A program made the position numbers and the translations under genes. The notes beneath the pieces were generated by a model, which was given only the letters and a program-made list of their open reading frames with translations, did not search any database and was not told where the DNA came from. A stretch of 44,738 nucleotides of DNA, taken from an uncultured bacterium. GTDB taxonomy: Bacteria > Verrucomicrobiota > Kiritimatiellia > RFP12 > UBA1067. Each line of letters begins with the position of its first letter. Within the stretch, counting starts at the first letter, position 1. Below, piece after piece: positions 18,742 through 26,467 of this stretch. The stretch lies in contig CACZAK010000093.1 in NCBI GenBank assembly GCA_902779075.1, forward strand, positions 1-44,738. Reading direction: 5' to 3'.

Positions 18742-20310
18742 TCACAATTCCGAATGTGGGGGAACGAGCGGCTTCACCCCGTGTACGGCGAGGATCTCGT
18801 TCACACGATCGACGTCGTAGATGCCCGCGATGACACATCTGCGCACAATCATGTCCTCCAGCATGAATTCCGACAGCGCGAAACCTGCCGAGCCCAGGAA
18901 ATCAAGCAGCTCCCGCCCGGTAAGCCGCAACGCCAGCGCGAACGCGATGGCCGTCTGTTTCGAAACGGGCCGCAACTCGTTGCTGACGATGGCCGAATAC
19001 GTCTTGCGGCTCACATGCGCCGCGTTGTAGACCGCCGGTGCATCGCCGCCAAAACGATCGCGCACGAAAATGATCAGCCGTGCGGCGAACGACGGGTTGG
19101 CGCTTGTCAGGTTGGGCGTGCGCACCGTCTCGCGATTCATCGCCGGCGGCACCACAGTCCCTTCCGGCTTGTCCTCCAACAGCCAGTCCTTGCCGTGTTT
19201 CTCCGCGACGTCGCGTCGTTCTTCCGGCCGGCCGACGCTGATATTACGTGCGAGGCTGTAGTCAACGTCATCACCACTCTGTTCCAGCTGCTTCTTCGCT
19301 TCGAAGATCAGCAGTTCAGCATAGAGACGCTCGTCGCTTTCGTCTTCGCCGGCCGCCCTCATGATCGCGACGGCTTTCGGATGGCCGCTCTGCGCCGCCG
19401 TCCGCAACAGTTCCACGCACTTCGCGACGTTGCGCGGCGCCTCCCTGCCGTATGCGTAGATGTGCGCCAGACGCATCTGGCTCTCGCTGTCGCCGCGGTC
19501 TTCCGCCAACTTTCGGTACCATTCCAGGCCGAGCTGCCTGTCGGCGGCAATCCTGTCCCGATGCCACGTGGCGTTCCCCGACTCTTCAATGGTGCGCCAT
19601 CCGCCGCCGATTCCCTTCAACAGGGCACGCGCATAGTTCCGCTGTCCCTGGAGACACCCACCCTCTGCCGATTTCCTGTACCATTCGCGTGCGGCGGAGC
19701 CGTCGCACAACCTGACGCCCAGCTCCTTCTCAACGGCCGACACGACGTACCGAGGCCGCCCGCTCTCGCAGAACGTCCCAACGACATTCTGCGCACGCGC
19801 ATTGCCGCTTTTCGCAGCCTCGAATATCTTGTCGACCACGCGTAGGAACCGATCCTTCCGCGACATCTCGCCGCCGACGTAAATGTTGCCGCCGAGTTCC
19901 TCCGGAAACCAAAAGCACTTGATGGAGTCGTTTGCGTAATCCTCCAACGCCTTCGGCGACGCCTGTTTGAACTCCTCGCAGACCATGCGGCAATAGGGAA
20001 TGATCCAACCGTCACCCTCGTACCAGGCGGAGCGCTTCATGAACGTGTCGTATGCGCGACGGTCAAACCATTCCACGCACAACCGCTCCTCCTCCGTCAT
20101 CCAGGCCGTCTCTTCTGCCGTGGGCAACGCCATGCCGTTTGAAGACGGCGACCGCCGGACTTCGTCCAGCATGGAATCGTACTTGGTTCTGCCCGACGTC
20201 TCGAAGTCCAGCTTCGCCTGCTGGAATTCTCTCTGTGACTTATTCGGATAGTCCTCCTCTTCATCCGGGATATCCTCTTCTTCAAAATCGTCGTCGTACG
20301 AATCCAACAT
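18742..20310 (-). CDS. Sel1-like repeat protein with acidic N-terminus and XRE-like C-terminal domain
   Basis: Three parts are visible in 522 residues. Residues 1-24 are strongly acidic (MLDSYDDDFEEEDIPDEEED), recalling the small acidic proteins at 26218 and 29790. Residues ~160-330 hold Sel1/TPR-type helices (AREWYRKSAEGGCLQGQRNYA, GLEWYRKLAEDRGDSESQMRLAHIYAYG, CVELLRTAAQSGHPKA). Residues ~405-515 (VYNAAHVSRKTYSAIVSNEL...KQTAIAFALALRLTGRELLDFLGSAGFALS) match a helical, helix-turn-helix-like domain found at the C-termini of macrodomain and other proteins in Firmicutes. Sel1 repeats bind proteins, so a scaffold that senses a partner is a reasonable inference. The last codons (HSEL, stop) and their DNA match the 3' ends of both RT genes. 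Upstream are two tiny membrane peptides. Confidence 0.75.
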   Translation of the reverse strand: MLDSYDDDFEEEDIPDEEEDYPNKSQREFQQAKLDFETSGRTKYDSMLDEVRRSPSSNGMALPTAEETAWMTEEERLCVEWFDRRAYDTFMKRSAWYEGDGWIIPYCRMVCEEFKQASPKALEDYANDSIKCFWFPEELGGNIYVGGEMSRKDRFLRVVDKIFEAAKSGNARAQNVVGTFCESGRPRYVVSAVEKELGVRLCDGSAAREWYRKSAEGGCLQGQRNYARALLKGIGGGWRTIEESGNATWHRDRIAADRQLGLEWYRKLAEDRGDSESQMRLAHIYAYGREAPRNVAKCVELLRTAAQSGHPKAVAIMRAAGEDESDERLYAELLIFEAKKQLEQSGDDVDYSLARNISVGRPEERRDVAEKHGKDWLLEDKPEGTVVPPAMNRETVRTPNLTSANPSFAARLIIFVRDRFGGDAPAVYNAAHVSRKTYSAIVSNELRPVSKQTAIAFALALRLTGRELLDFLGSAGFALSEFMLEDMIVRRCVIAGIYDVDRVNEILAVHGVKPLVPPHSEL

Positions 20311-20389
20311 TTCAAACTCCTTACTGAAAGGCGACGCCGGGAAGCGACATGATTACGGTCAAGTCCTTCGCCGACGCCGCCACGCGAAC

Positions 20390-20473
20390 TCATTTCTTGC
20401 GGAAAACAGATATGACGATACCGATCAAGCCGATGATCATAAACGCGACAATATAGGCCATCAAACGTTCCAT
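20390..20473 (-). CDS. 27-residue single-pass membrane peptide B
   Basis: ATG at 20473 with AGGAGG seven bases before it; the 27-codon product starts MERLMAYIVAF, has about 18 hydrophobic residues rich in Ile/Val/Gly, and ends with Arg-Lys-Lys. That is the layout of small type I toxin, holin-like or KdpF/CydX-like subunit peptides. It follows peptide A by 13 bases and precedes the Sel1-repeat gene by 79, so all three may be one unit. The strong ribosome site is the best evidence that it is translated. Confidence 0.65.
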   Translation of the reverse strand: MERLMAYIVAFMIIGLIGIVISVFRKK

Positions 20474-20486
20474 GACGAACCTCCTC

Positions 20487-20570
20487 TCACTTCCTGAACA
20501 TCGACCTCAACCCGAGATACATCAAGTATCCCAGGACCATTGCCCCGACCGTAACCCAGAACTCTCTCAT
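20487..20570 (-). CDS. 27-residue single-pass membrane peptide A
   Basis: ATG at 20570 with AAAGG upstream; also exactly 27 codons, starts MREFWVTVGAM, with one hydrophobic segment (VTVGAMVLGYLMYLGL) and a basic end (Arg-Lys). The paired arrangement with peptide B, equal length and equal topology (hydrophobic core, positive C-terminus) argue for a functional pair. The family is unknown; a membrane-active pair or small complex subunits are possible. Confidence 0.6.
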   Translation of the reverse strand: MREFWVTVGAMVLGYLMYLGLRSMFRK

Positions 20571-20689
20571 TTCAAACCTTTCTGTTCATTTTACCTAGCG
20601 ACCCCATCCAACAGCGGACGAGCAACCTATCGCTCCGGCGGCGGACATATTACCACAATTCCATCCATTCCAACGCCCCGCCCGGCAAA

Positions 20690-20708
20690 TGTCTCCCGCG
20701 TGGAGACA
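20690..20708 (-). other. Conserved hairpin downstream of acidic-protein copy
   Basis: TGTCTCC, loop, GGAGACA. The same hairpin follows the acidic gene at 26240-26258, where one pair becomes U-G on the minus-strand RNA. No U tract follows, so it is not a typical terminator. Confidence 0.45.
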
Positions 20709-20714
20709 ATGCCC

Positions 20715-20843
20715 TTACCGTCTCATATTACCTTGACTTGGGTCGCCCACATCACTCACCACATCATCGTCCCAGTCCTCCCGCCAATCGGGATCGTCCC
20801 AGTCGTAGTACGGTTCCTCCTCGTCCCATTGTATCCAAGATCG
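20715..20843 (-). pseudogene. Remnant of the small acidic protein gene
   Basis: Reads WDEEEPYYDWDDPDWREDWDDD, closely matching residues 12-32 of the acidic protein at 26218-26409, then ends at TAA (20717-20715). The 5' part with start codon and ribosome site is missing, and no ATG, GTG or TTG lies in frame back to a stop inside the preceding PIN gene's end. The DNA just downstream, including a hairpin and a GGAATTGTGGTAATAT block, is also shared with the 26-kb copy. It marks a third, mostly lost cassette of the RT type, or the donor end of a rearrangement. Confidence 0.7.
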
Positions 20844-20901
20844 GCTCCCGTCAACGCCGCCGCGTTTGTCAAAGTTGTTTCGATCCGGCCTATCCTGGCG
20901 C

Positions 20902-21300
20902 TTATGAAATCACCTCTGTATCCGCGAGTCGCCTGAACGACTTTTCACACGAAAGCGTGATCTGGCCCTGTTCCCTATAGCCAGAAGCAAGCATCCGATC
21001 GACGAAGCCTGGATTCGCCTTATGGATGTTCGGCGTGTTGATCGACGCGGCGAAATTCTGCGAAAACGAAATCCCTTCTCCAGACGAGAATGCCATTAGC
21101 GCCGACAGCGCCTCTTCCTTGGTCTTGCCGTAATGATGCTGAATCGCATAGTACGTCTCAGACGCGACAATGTCGCTCACATAAAAGGAATCCCCATTGG
21201 CAATTCCCTCCTGATAGCGGGCAAGTGTACGGGCGGCAAGCTCCTGCGGTTGTCCTGTGAGAAGCCGCAACACCACGGACGTATCCAATCCGAACGTCAT
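20902..21300 (-). CDS. PIN-domain protein, VapC-type toxin candidate
   Basis: The 132-residue protein starts FGLDTSVVLRLLTGQP, with the first acidic residue of the PIN active site, has SDIVASETYYAIQHHYG (middle Glu) and ends with FVDRMLASGYREQG and TLSCEKSFRRL, where the later Asp residues and the closing strand of PIN domains lie. PIN domains are Mg-dependent RNases. It lies three bases after the ribbon-helix-helix-like gene, the classic antitoxin-first layout. TTGAGCxx-type detail of its RNA target cannot be read. Confidence 0.8.
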   Translation of the reverse strand: MTFGLDTSVVLRLLTGQPQELAARTLARYQEGIANGDSFYVSDIVASETYYAIQHHYGKTKEEALSALMAFSSGEGISFSQNFAASINTPNIHKANPGFVDRMLASGYREQGQITLSCEKSFRRLADTEVIS

Positions 21301-21303
21301 GAC

Positions 21304-21567
21304 TTAGTCTCCGTGACGACGGGCGATGCTTTCACGAATGGATGCCATGTCGTGCGGCAGATTCGGATCGACCTTGACGCTCCCAAACCACGACGGGGTC
21401 TTTGGCCTTCTCTTCCTTGTCTGCCGCGTGGCCTCGATGCGCGGCTCGTCGCCAAGCCACTGCGAGTAAAGATCCAGCGTAATGGCGCGAACGGTACTGC
21501 CCTCCTGGGCAGTCCGCGTCTTAATGCGTCGATACATCGTATCTGGAATGTCCAAAGTTGTTCTCAT
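21304..21567 (-). CDS. Ribbon-helix-helix antitoxin candidate paired with the PIN protein
   Basis: 87 residues beginning MRTTLDIPDTMYRRIKTRTAQEG, the beta-strand plus helix of a ribbon-helix-helix DNA-binding domain as in many VapB-type antitoxins; the rest is basic and probably wraps the toxin. The extended -10 box TGATATAAT ends nine bases before the ATG, so the leader is only about 1-3 bases and translation is probably leaderless. Autoregulation by binding this promoter is usual for such pairs and is inferred here. Confidence 0.75.
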   Translation of the reverse strand: MRTTLDIPDTMYRRIKTRTAQEGSTVRAITLDLYSQWLGDEPRIEATRQTRKRRPKTPSWFGSVKVDPNLPHDMASIRESIARRHGD

Positions 21568-21576
21568 GGCGCGTGA

Positions 21577-21585
21577 ATTATATCA
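21577..21585 (-). promoter_or_regulatory. Extended -10 box TGATATAAT of the toxin-antitoxin pair
   Basis: Nine bases (TCACGCGCC) separate the box from the ATG at 21567, predicting an almost leaderless mRNA. Confidence 0.6.
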
Positions 21586-21648
21586 GATCTACTCCGACGT
21601 AGCAATATGGATTTATTGATTTATGCATACCTGTCGACGAATCTCCCA

Positions 21649-21779
21649 TAGGGCGGCCTATGAGTAGGGCGCGCGCTGAATTTCCCCACGCCCCACGACC
21701 GCCTGGTAGGGCGCGCTCGCCGAGCGCGCCGAATCCCCGTCGCGGCCATTCGGGGAAGCGGCACTCTTGCCGCTTCCCC
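21649..21779. repeat. Cluster of palindromic repeats between toxin-antitoxin pair and ATPase gene
   Basis: Contains ATAGGGCGGCCTAT (21649-21662), a perfect GGTAG-type element at 21705-21730 (arms GGCGCGCTC and GAGCGCGCC, loop GCC) and a long hairpin at 21752-21779 (GGGGAAGCGGCA / TGCCGCTTCCCC). No gene lies here. Confidence 0.7.
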
Positions 21780-21798
21780 AACCCACCAACTGTTCAAT

Positions 21799-23082
21799 TC
21801 ACGGTTTCAGACAACCCAGCGGACAGACGACAACGCCATCGTCCCGCGTGTATCCAAGATCGGTTCCCGTCAACACCATCAGGAAAGAGGGATGTCCCAT
21901 CCTGCTGACATCAACCTTGGCCTTGAGTTTCTGAAGCCCTTCGGCCGCACTGTCGATGTCGACCGCGCCCAACTTGACCTCGATGGCGCCCCATCGTCCG
22001 TCTTTCAGGGACACAATCATGTCGGCCTCCAACCCCGTCTGGTCACGATAGTGCCGTACCTCGCCGTCCAGTGGCTGGGCATAGACGCGCAGGTCCCGCA
22101 CGCAAAGAGACTCAAACAACGACCCGAACGAGCGAAAGTCATTCAAAAGCCGCCTGGGCGTCGCCCCCAGTACGGCCGTCGCAATCGACGGATCGACAAA
22201 CTGGCGTTTCGCCGCAGAACGGATCGCCAACCTCGACTTGAGCGACGGCGACCAAGCCGGAACATCCTCCACCAGAAATATCTTCCGCAGCGCATTCAGA
22301 TACGAAGACAGCGTCTTCTCGCTGAAGGTCGGGTCATTGGTCTTCAGATCCTCCAAGATGGTTTCTGACGTGGTCAGAGTCGAGATGTTCCGCGCCAACG
22401 ATTTCAGCAAATTTCGCACTCGGTCGGGATTGCGCTCTACGCCATCCACCCTGTGAACGTCCTCGTGGACGACTTCATCGACATAGCTGGAAGATTTCAC
22501 GTACGCCGCCCGTGGCGTCTTGGCGAGTACCGCCTGCGGCCACCCTCCGCGGCACACAAGGTGTGCAAGTTCGTCAACGCCTACGCGAGAATGGCCGGAT
22601 ACCTCGCCCGTACCGTCAAAAAGCGCCGAAAGGGAAATTTCTCCTGTTGAGTCGCCAGATTCCCAAAGACTCATCGGGCGCATCCGCATCCTGATAATCC
22701 GACCCGTGCCGGTATGCCGTGGAGATTCTTCTTCCTTCTTCTCTTCGCGGGGAACGGCTGATCCGGTCAATATGAACTGTCCGTCTTCGCCACGTTCATC
22801 CACGAGATGCCTTACGGCATTCCATAAGATCGGAAAATCTTGCCATTCGTCAATCAGGCGAGGCGTAGGGCCTTCCAGAAGAACCGAAGGCTTGACCTTG
22901 ACGGCGGCACGGTATTTGTCCACATTGTCCGGATCCTGCAACTTGATTACGCTTTTTGCATGTTCTTCCCCCGTGCGCGTCTTCCCACACCACTTGGGTC
23001 CCTCAATCAAAACGGCACCCATGCATTCAAGATAGAAATCCAGAACCTCATCTACCACTCTGTGTTTGTACTCCGACTTCAT
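21799..23082 (-). CDS. AAA ATPase with DUF4143 C-terminal domain
   Basis: The 427-residue protein has Walker A GPKWCGKT (about residue 28), Walker B PRLIDEWQD (about 75), a sensor-1 stretch QFILTGSAVP and a DUF4143 C-terminus with QTGLEADMIVSLKDGRWGAIEVKLG, a PDDEXK-like core. It is a second, clearly different member of the same broad family as 14502-15722 (the other subfamily opens with IERPFY). It has its own extended -10 box at 23119-23127 with 23-bp direct repeats behind it. The function is not established for the family. Confidence 0.85.
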   Translation of the reverse strand: MKSEYKHRVVDEVLDFYLECMGAVLIEGPKWCGKTRTGEEHAKSVIKLQDPDNVDKYRAAVKVKPSVLLEGPTPRLIDEWQDFPILWNAVRHLVDERGEDGQFILTGSAVPREEKKEEESPRHTGTGRIIRMRMRPMSLWESGDSTGEISLSALFDGTGEVSGHSRVGVDELAHLVCRGGWPQAVLAKTPRAAYVKSSSYVDEVVHEDVHRVDGVERNPDRVRNLLKSLARNISTLTTSETILEDLKTNDPTFSEKTLSSYLNALRKIFLVEDVPAWSPSLKSRLAIRSAAKRQFVDPSIATAVLGATPRRLLNDFRSFGSLFESLCVRDLRVYAQPLDGEVRHYRDQTGLEADMIVSLKDGRWGAIEVKLGAVDIDSAAEGLQKLKAKVDVSRMGHPSFLMVLTGTDLGYTRDDGVVVCPLGCLKP

Positions 23083-23118
23083 CTCGTTAAATCCTTATTT
23101 TCCTTTGAAACTGAAAGT

Positions 23119-23127
23119 ATTATACCA
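23119..23127 (-). promoter_or_regulatory. Extended -10 box TGGTATAAT
   Basis: About 36 bases upstream of the ATG at 23082 of the DUF4143 ATPase gene. The 23-bp repeats lie immediately upstream, where a regulator or sigma -35 contact would be expected. Confidence 0.55.
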
Positions 23128-23154
23128 CATAAGACTGATGAAAGTCAATCCAAC

Positions 23155-23223
23155 TCCCGAAAATTAAACGATTTCATTCCCGAAAATTAAAGGATTACGT
23201 TCCCGAAAATTAAAGGAGGTTTA
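23155..23223. repeat. Three tandem 23-bp direct repeats
   Basis: TCCCGAAAATTAAA followed by CGATTTCAT, GGATTACGT and GGAGGTTTA begins at 23155, 23178 and 23201, exactly 23 bases apart. The common core is TCCCGAAAATTAAA. They lie between the promoter of the ATPase gene and the end of the damaged RT gene. Operator sites or an iteron-like remnant are possible. Confidence 0.75.
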
Positions 23224-24073
23224 GACTGTGAGACTCGCGCCTTGTTCACAATTCCGAATAAGGGAGGATGAGCGCCTGCGTTTGCCGTGCCATGTTCGTG
23301 GGGCGCACGGCCTTCTCCAGAAATGCGAAGTAGCTGAACGGCCTGCCCTTGTAGCGATGGCCCGTCATGAAATGCCGGGCAGGGAGCATCGACGCCACCT
23401 TCGCGAGCATACCCTCCCGCACGCGGTCAAGTCGCCGCATCTGCATCTTCGTCTCGGCGCAGTCCGTCACGTTCGGGAACGCCCCCGCCCAGCACATGTC
23501 GCAATCCTTCACCTTCGCCGTCACATACCCCACGCCCTTCGCGATCAGCCCGTTGCGGAAGTGTCCGAACCACTCCCTGATCACGGGACGCGGCTGGGCG
23601 GCCAGAATCCCGTCCTACAGCTCACGCACCGCCCTTGCCGTCTCGCGTCCGAGCGAGCGGACGTGCTTCTCGATCGACTCCTTGCGAATACGCGTCTCGC
23701 CGTCGTACCGCACCTGGCTGCCGAGGAAACTCACCCACGGCGCGCAGTCCGCCTCGCCCTTCTCAGCCTCGCACCACTGGAACGGCCCCTTGCTCTTGAT
23801 CGAATAGTACTCCGTCGACGAGCCATCCGCCGGCTTGTACACGAACGGACGCACTTCGTGCATCGGCAGGTCCAACTTTGCCAGCGCCGCCGCATACGCG
23901 TCCATCGCACGACGGCACATCGCCGCATCTGGATGCACGAACACCACGTCGTCGCAATACCGCGCATAGAAAAGCCGCCCGTCGTCCACATCCTGCACGG
24001 ACCGGTCTGCCTCCGCCAGCACCAGATTCGCCAACACCGTCGAGAACGACCCTCCCTGCGGCAATCCTCTACT

Positions 24074-24104
24074 GGGACAACGGGAGTCTCGCCCGTTGCC
24101 TACC
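24074..24104 (-). repeat. Palindromic insertion inside RT copy 1
   Basis: On the minus strand GGTAGGCAACGGG, a short loop, then CCCGTTGTCCC. It carries the GGTAG head of the 26-base family but longer arms. Copy 2 of the RT lacks it, so it arrived after the duplication. Confidence 0.6.
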
Positions 24105-24558
24105 GCATACACCCCCAAATACGCCTCCAACACCTTCCCCGCCGCGTCCTCAAACCCGACATCCCTCCACCGCCGACGCACCACCTCGTGCGAGATGCTG
24201 TCGAAGAACTTCTTGATGTCGCACTCCGCCACGAACAGCGATCCCGCAAGGAAACGCTCCCTGAATTCCTGCAGCCGCTTCACCGCCAACTGATGCGTTA
24301 CATCCCGGTCGCGCCGAAACGAGTAACACCGGTCGGAAAGCACCCCCTCCAGCCTGTCGCGCACATACGCCGTCATGCGACTCAAAATCACGCGATCCGC
24401 CAGCCGCTCGAACGACGCCACCTCGCGATACTGCATCACGCCCCCTTTGCGTCCCTTGGCGATCTTGAACATCTTCGGCGCCTCAAACGCCACCTTCCCC
24501 GAAAACACCGCCCCTTGCACCTCCTCCACCAACCTCATCAAATTCTGCACCCACCGCA

Positions 24559-24642
24559 ATTGGCAACTGGCAACATTGGTATTGGCAACATTCCCACATT
24601 GGCAACATTCTCCCCCATTTCCACATTGGCAACATTCTCCCA
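24559..24642. repeat. GGCAACATT minisatellite inside RT copy 1
   Basis: GGCAACATT occurs at 24569, 24584, 24601 and 24628, with a partial copy before. It is read in frame as a Cys/Gly/Asn-rich segment (ECCQCGNGGECCQCGN) near residues 70-95 of the RT. RT copy 2 has the same array (27799-27882). Confidence 0.7.
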
Positions 24643-24860
24643 CGTCCCCACACGCTCTCCTCACCGTCCGCCAAATGGCCTGCCGCCGCACCACATCCGG
24701 CGCAACGCCCTTCCGCTCCTTCACCCCGGCGCGGCTCCACGCCTTTCGCGCCGGCAACGTACCGCCCACGTCCTTGCCGGCGACCCGCCACTTCACCAGA
24801 TCGCCCACAATCGCCTCAAACGAAAAATACTCCTCAAACCTCATCTTTCAATCCTCCAAC

Positions 24861-24951
24861 TGGTAGGGCGCGCTCGCCGAGCGCGCCGAATCCCTGGTAG
24901 GGCGGTCGCCCCGCGACCGCCGCATCGGTAGGGGCACGCGTCCCGCGTGCC
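24861..24951 (+). repeat. Three different GGTAG-type 26-bp hairpins in a row
   Basis: At 24861-24886 the arms are GGCGCGCTC/GAGCGCGCC (loop GCC), at 24895-24920 GGCGGTCGC/GCGACCGCC (loop CCC), and at 24926-24951 GGGCACGCG/CGCGTGCCC (loop TCC). All have the same GGTAG head and 9-3-9 build but unrelated stems. They fill the space between the structured RNA and RT copy 1. Confidence 0.8.
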
Positions 24952-24963
24952 CGAGATAAAAAC

Positions 24964-25103
24964 GGAGTTGGTGCCGGGAAGCGGAATCGTATGATCCGAT
25001 TGCTTTGATCTCCCGGGGAGGACGAGGGCATCGCAGCCCACGTCCCTTCACCCCCGGACTGATGGCCGCACACTGCGGCAAGCCCTTCGCCGGCACCAAC
25101 TCC
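24964..25103 (-). ncRNA. RT-associated structured RNA, copy 1
   Basis: A perfect 14-bp terminal stem (GGAGTTGGTGCCGG with 24964-24977) closes a 140-base element. Inside, in RNA order: hairpin GCCGCA-GUG-UGCGGC (25079-25065), a conserved CAUCAGUC, hairpin GGACGUGGGC / GCCCUCGUCC (25045-25020), hairpin CUCC-CCG-GGAG (25020-25010) and AAUCG / CGAUU (25001-24985). Two further copies in this window keep these stems. It lies 31 bases after the broken DUF3127 gene and 119 before RT copy 1, all on the same strand. By analogy with retrons and defence RTs it may template or prime cDNA; this is inference. Confidence 0.8.
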
Positions 25104-25134
25104 AAAAACTGACAACACGACCACACCTTTCACA

Positions 25135-25468
25135 TCAGAACGGCAACTTCCCGTCGTCGCCAAGATCGACACTATCAACCGTCACGTCATCGGGCACGAC
25201 CACCTCCGGTACCGGCATCTCGCCGTCCAGCCGTTCAAGGCGCAACGCCGTTAGGTCGGAGAAATACCGCACCTTCCCCGTCTTCGGGTCGGTCCACTCG
25301 CGGCCGTCCACCGCGAACCCCACCTTCACGCGCGTGCCGGACACCATTCCGTCCAGCAAGGCAACCCTCTCCTTCTTGAAGGCGAACGCCACCACGTTCG
25401 GCCAGTTCCCTGCCCGCTCCTCCTCGACGACCAGATCCCGCTTCGTGAACCCGCTCGCGAACGTCTGC
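25135..25468 (-). pseudogene. DUF3127 (OB-fold-like) gene copy, 5' end deleted
   Basis: From codon 10 (QTFASGFTKRDLVVEEE) to the end it parallels the intact gene at 28326-28676, including NVVAFAFKK, GFAVDGREWTDPKTGKVRYFSDL and a C-terminal acidic tail ending in PF. The start codon and first codons are gone: after AAGTAAGGA the sequence jumps straight to GCAGACG, skipping about 35 bases present in the other copy between two AAGG-type repeats. A later in-frame GTG could give a shorter product lacking the first strand, which would probably not fold. It sits 31 bases upstream of RNA copy 1. Confidence 0.75.
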
Positions 25469-25499
25469 TCTCCTTACTTTACAAAATCACCATGCATAA

Positions 25500-26096
25500 T
25501 CACGCTCCGAGAATGTGTGAAGCGAGACCATCGGCGGCACGCAACACAGCGAGAAGCGGACATTTATCCGACGCTGCGCCGTAGTTGTTCAAGATTTCCG
25601 GGCTTTGGAAAGCGAGGTCGAAACCCGACATGTGCCAGCGAATCGCGATGATTTCGTCATCCTTCATTTCCAACCCCCAGCGCAGAAGCCGGATGACAGA
25701 TTTCTCGCCATGTCCAAGCGGAAATCCGGAATAGTCAACGCCATATCCGTTGTACGACTCCCATGCACCGGCGGCGTTCTTCTTCCTTTTCTGCATAGGG
25801 TTGTAAACATCCGCCTTGCAGACGTCATGCAGAAGCGCCACGATGGCGATGCTTTCGGACGGAAGTCGAGACGCGACGTCTGGTTTCAGCCGCAGCTGCG
25901 CGTCACGAATGAGCATCGCCTCGTCATAGACTTTCAGGGAATGCTCCAGCAACCCGCCGGGGTACGCGCCATGGAACCGCGTTGAAGCAGGAGCGTCATG
26001 GAAGCCGACTGCGGCCAGTTCTGCCAGGACGTTCCCTACGCCCCGCCGCCCAGTCTCCGTAAGCAGCGCCTCGAATCGTTTCTTGTTTTCGTTCAT
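25500..26096 (-). CDS. HD-domain phosphohydrolase
   Basis: Met at 26096 has GGAG seven bases before it and is preferred over 26108. The ~198-residue product shows the HD metal ligands: HGAYPGGLLEHSLKVYD (His), LLHDVCKADVY (His-Asp), GHGEKSV (His) and AIRWHMSG (His). Such hydrolases act on nucleotides or nucleic acids; the HD fold's substrate here is unknown. It holds the slot between acidic protein and DUF3127 that the ADP-ribosylglycohydrolase holds in the other cassette, which makes it a candidate effector or regulator of the RT cassette. Confidence 0.8.
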   Translation of the reverse strand: MNENKKRFEALLTETGRRGVGNVLAELAAVGFHDAPASTRFHGAYPGGLLEHSLKVYDEAMLIRDAQLRLKPDVASRLPSESIAIVALLHDVCKADVYNPMQKRKKNAAGAWESYNGYGVDYSGFPLGHGEKSVIRLLRWGLEMKDDEIIAIRWHMSGFDLAFQSPEILNNYGAASDKCPLLAVLRAADGLASHILGA

Positions 26097-26217
26097 CGTT
26101 TTCTCCATTTCAAATCAGTTGACACCTGCCAAAATAGCGGTGCTGGCGGGAAACGGACTGTTTGATCCAACCTTCCCGATCTCCCAGCGGCGGATATATT
26201 ACCACAATTCCATCCAT

Positions 26218-26409
26218 TCAAACACCCCTACCCCGCAAATGTCCCCCGCGTGGAGACAATGCCCCATACAACCTCATATCCCCTTGATTCGCGTCGCCCA
26301 TATTCCCTGTCTCATCATCCCAATCCTCCCGCCAATCGGGATCGTCCCAGTCGTAGTACGGCTCCTCCTCGTCCCATTCATCCGGGCTGTCAATCGTCTC
26401 ATTCTGCAT
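26218..26409 (-). CDS. Small Asp/Glu/Trp/Tyr-rich protein
   Basis: 63 residues from ATG 26409 with AAAGGA upstream. The core EEEPYYDWDDPDWREDWDDE has a very high negative charge with regularly placed Trp/Tyr, and no basic counterpart until the tail. The last ~17 residues read through a hairpin where the 20.7-kb copy stops (..NMRR), so the tail may be non-native. Acidic aromatic proteins of this size can mimic DNA or bind OB folds (SSB-type tails are acidic), which fits the DUF3127 neighbour; this is inference. It starts 59 bases after the end of RT copy 2. Confidence 0.65.
   Translation of the reverse strand: MQNETIDSPDEWDEEEPYYDWDDPDWREDWDDETGNMGDANQGDMRLYGALSPRGGHLRGRGV
26240..26258 (-). 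other. Conserved hairpin at the end of the acidic gene
   Basis: Minus-strand TGTCTCC / GGGGACA pairs fully if one U-G is allowed; the counterpart at 20690-20708 is a perfect palindrome. It overlaps the last codons of the acidic gene. Confidence 0.45.
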
Positions 26410-26467
26410 TCTCGTGTTCCTTTCTGCCTCCTACTCGCTTCCCATCCGGAAATCTTACACACCTTTT

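Larger units (their letters stand above)
23246..24844 (-). pseudogene. Reverse transcriptase copy 1, interrupted by an amber codon
   Basis: Start ATG 24844 has GGAGG eight bases upstream. The 532-codon frame is closely similar to RT copy 2 over its full length and contains ECDIKKFFDSIS (catalytic Asp of motif A), RGLPQGGSFSTVLAN and YARYCDDVV (catalytic Asp pair). After residue 409 (..AVREL) a TAG at 23615-23617 replaces the CAG of copy 2, cutting off the thumb-like C-terminal 120 residues. A palindromic insertion (24074-24104) lies in frame just before GLPQGG and is absent from copy 2. The class is unclear: QGGxxS is not the SQ motif of diversity-generating retroelements, and YCDD differs from the YADD of retrons. 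It lies 119 bases downstream of its RNA element. Confidence 0.8.
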
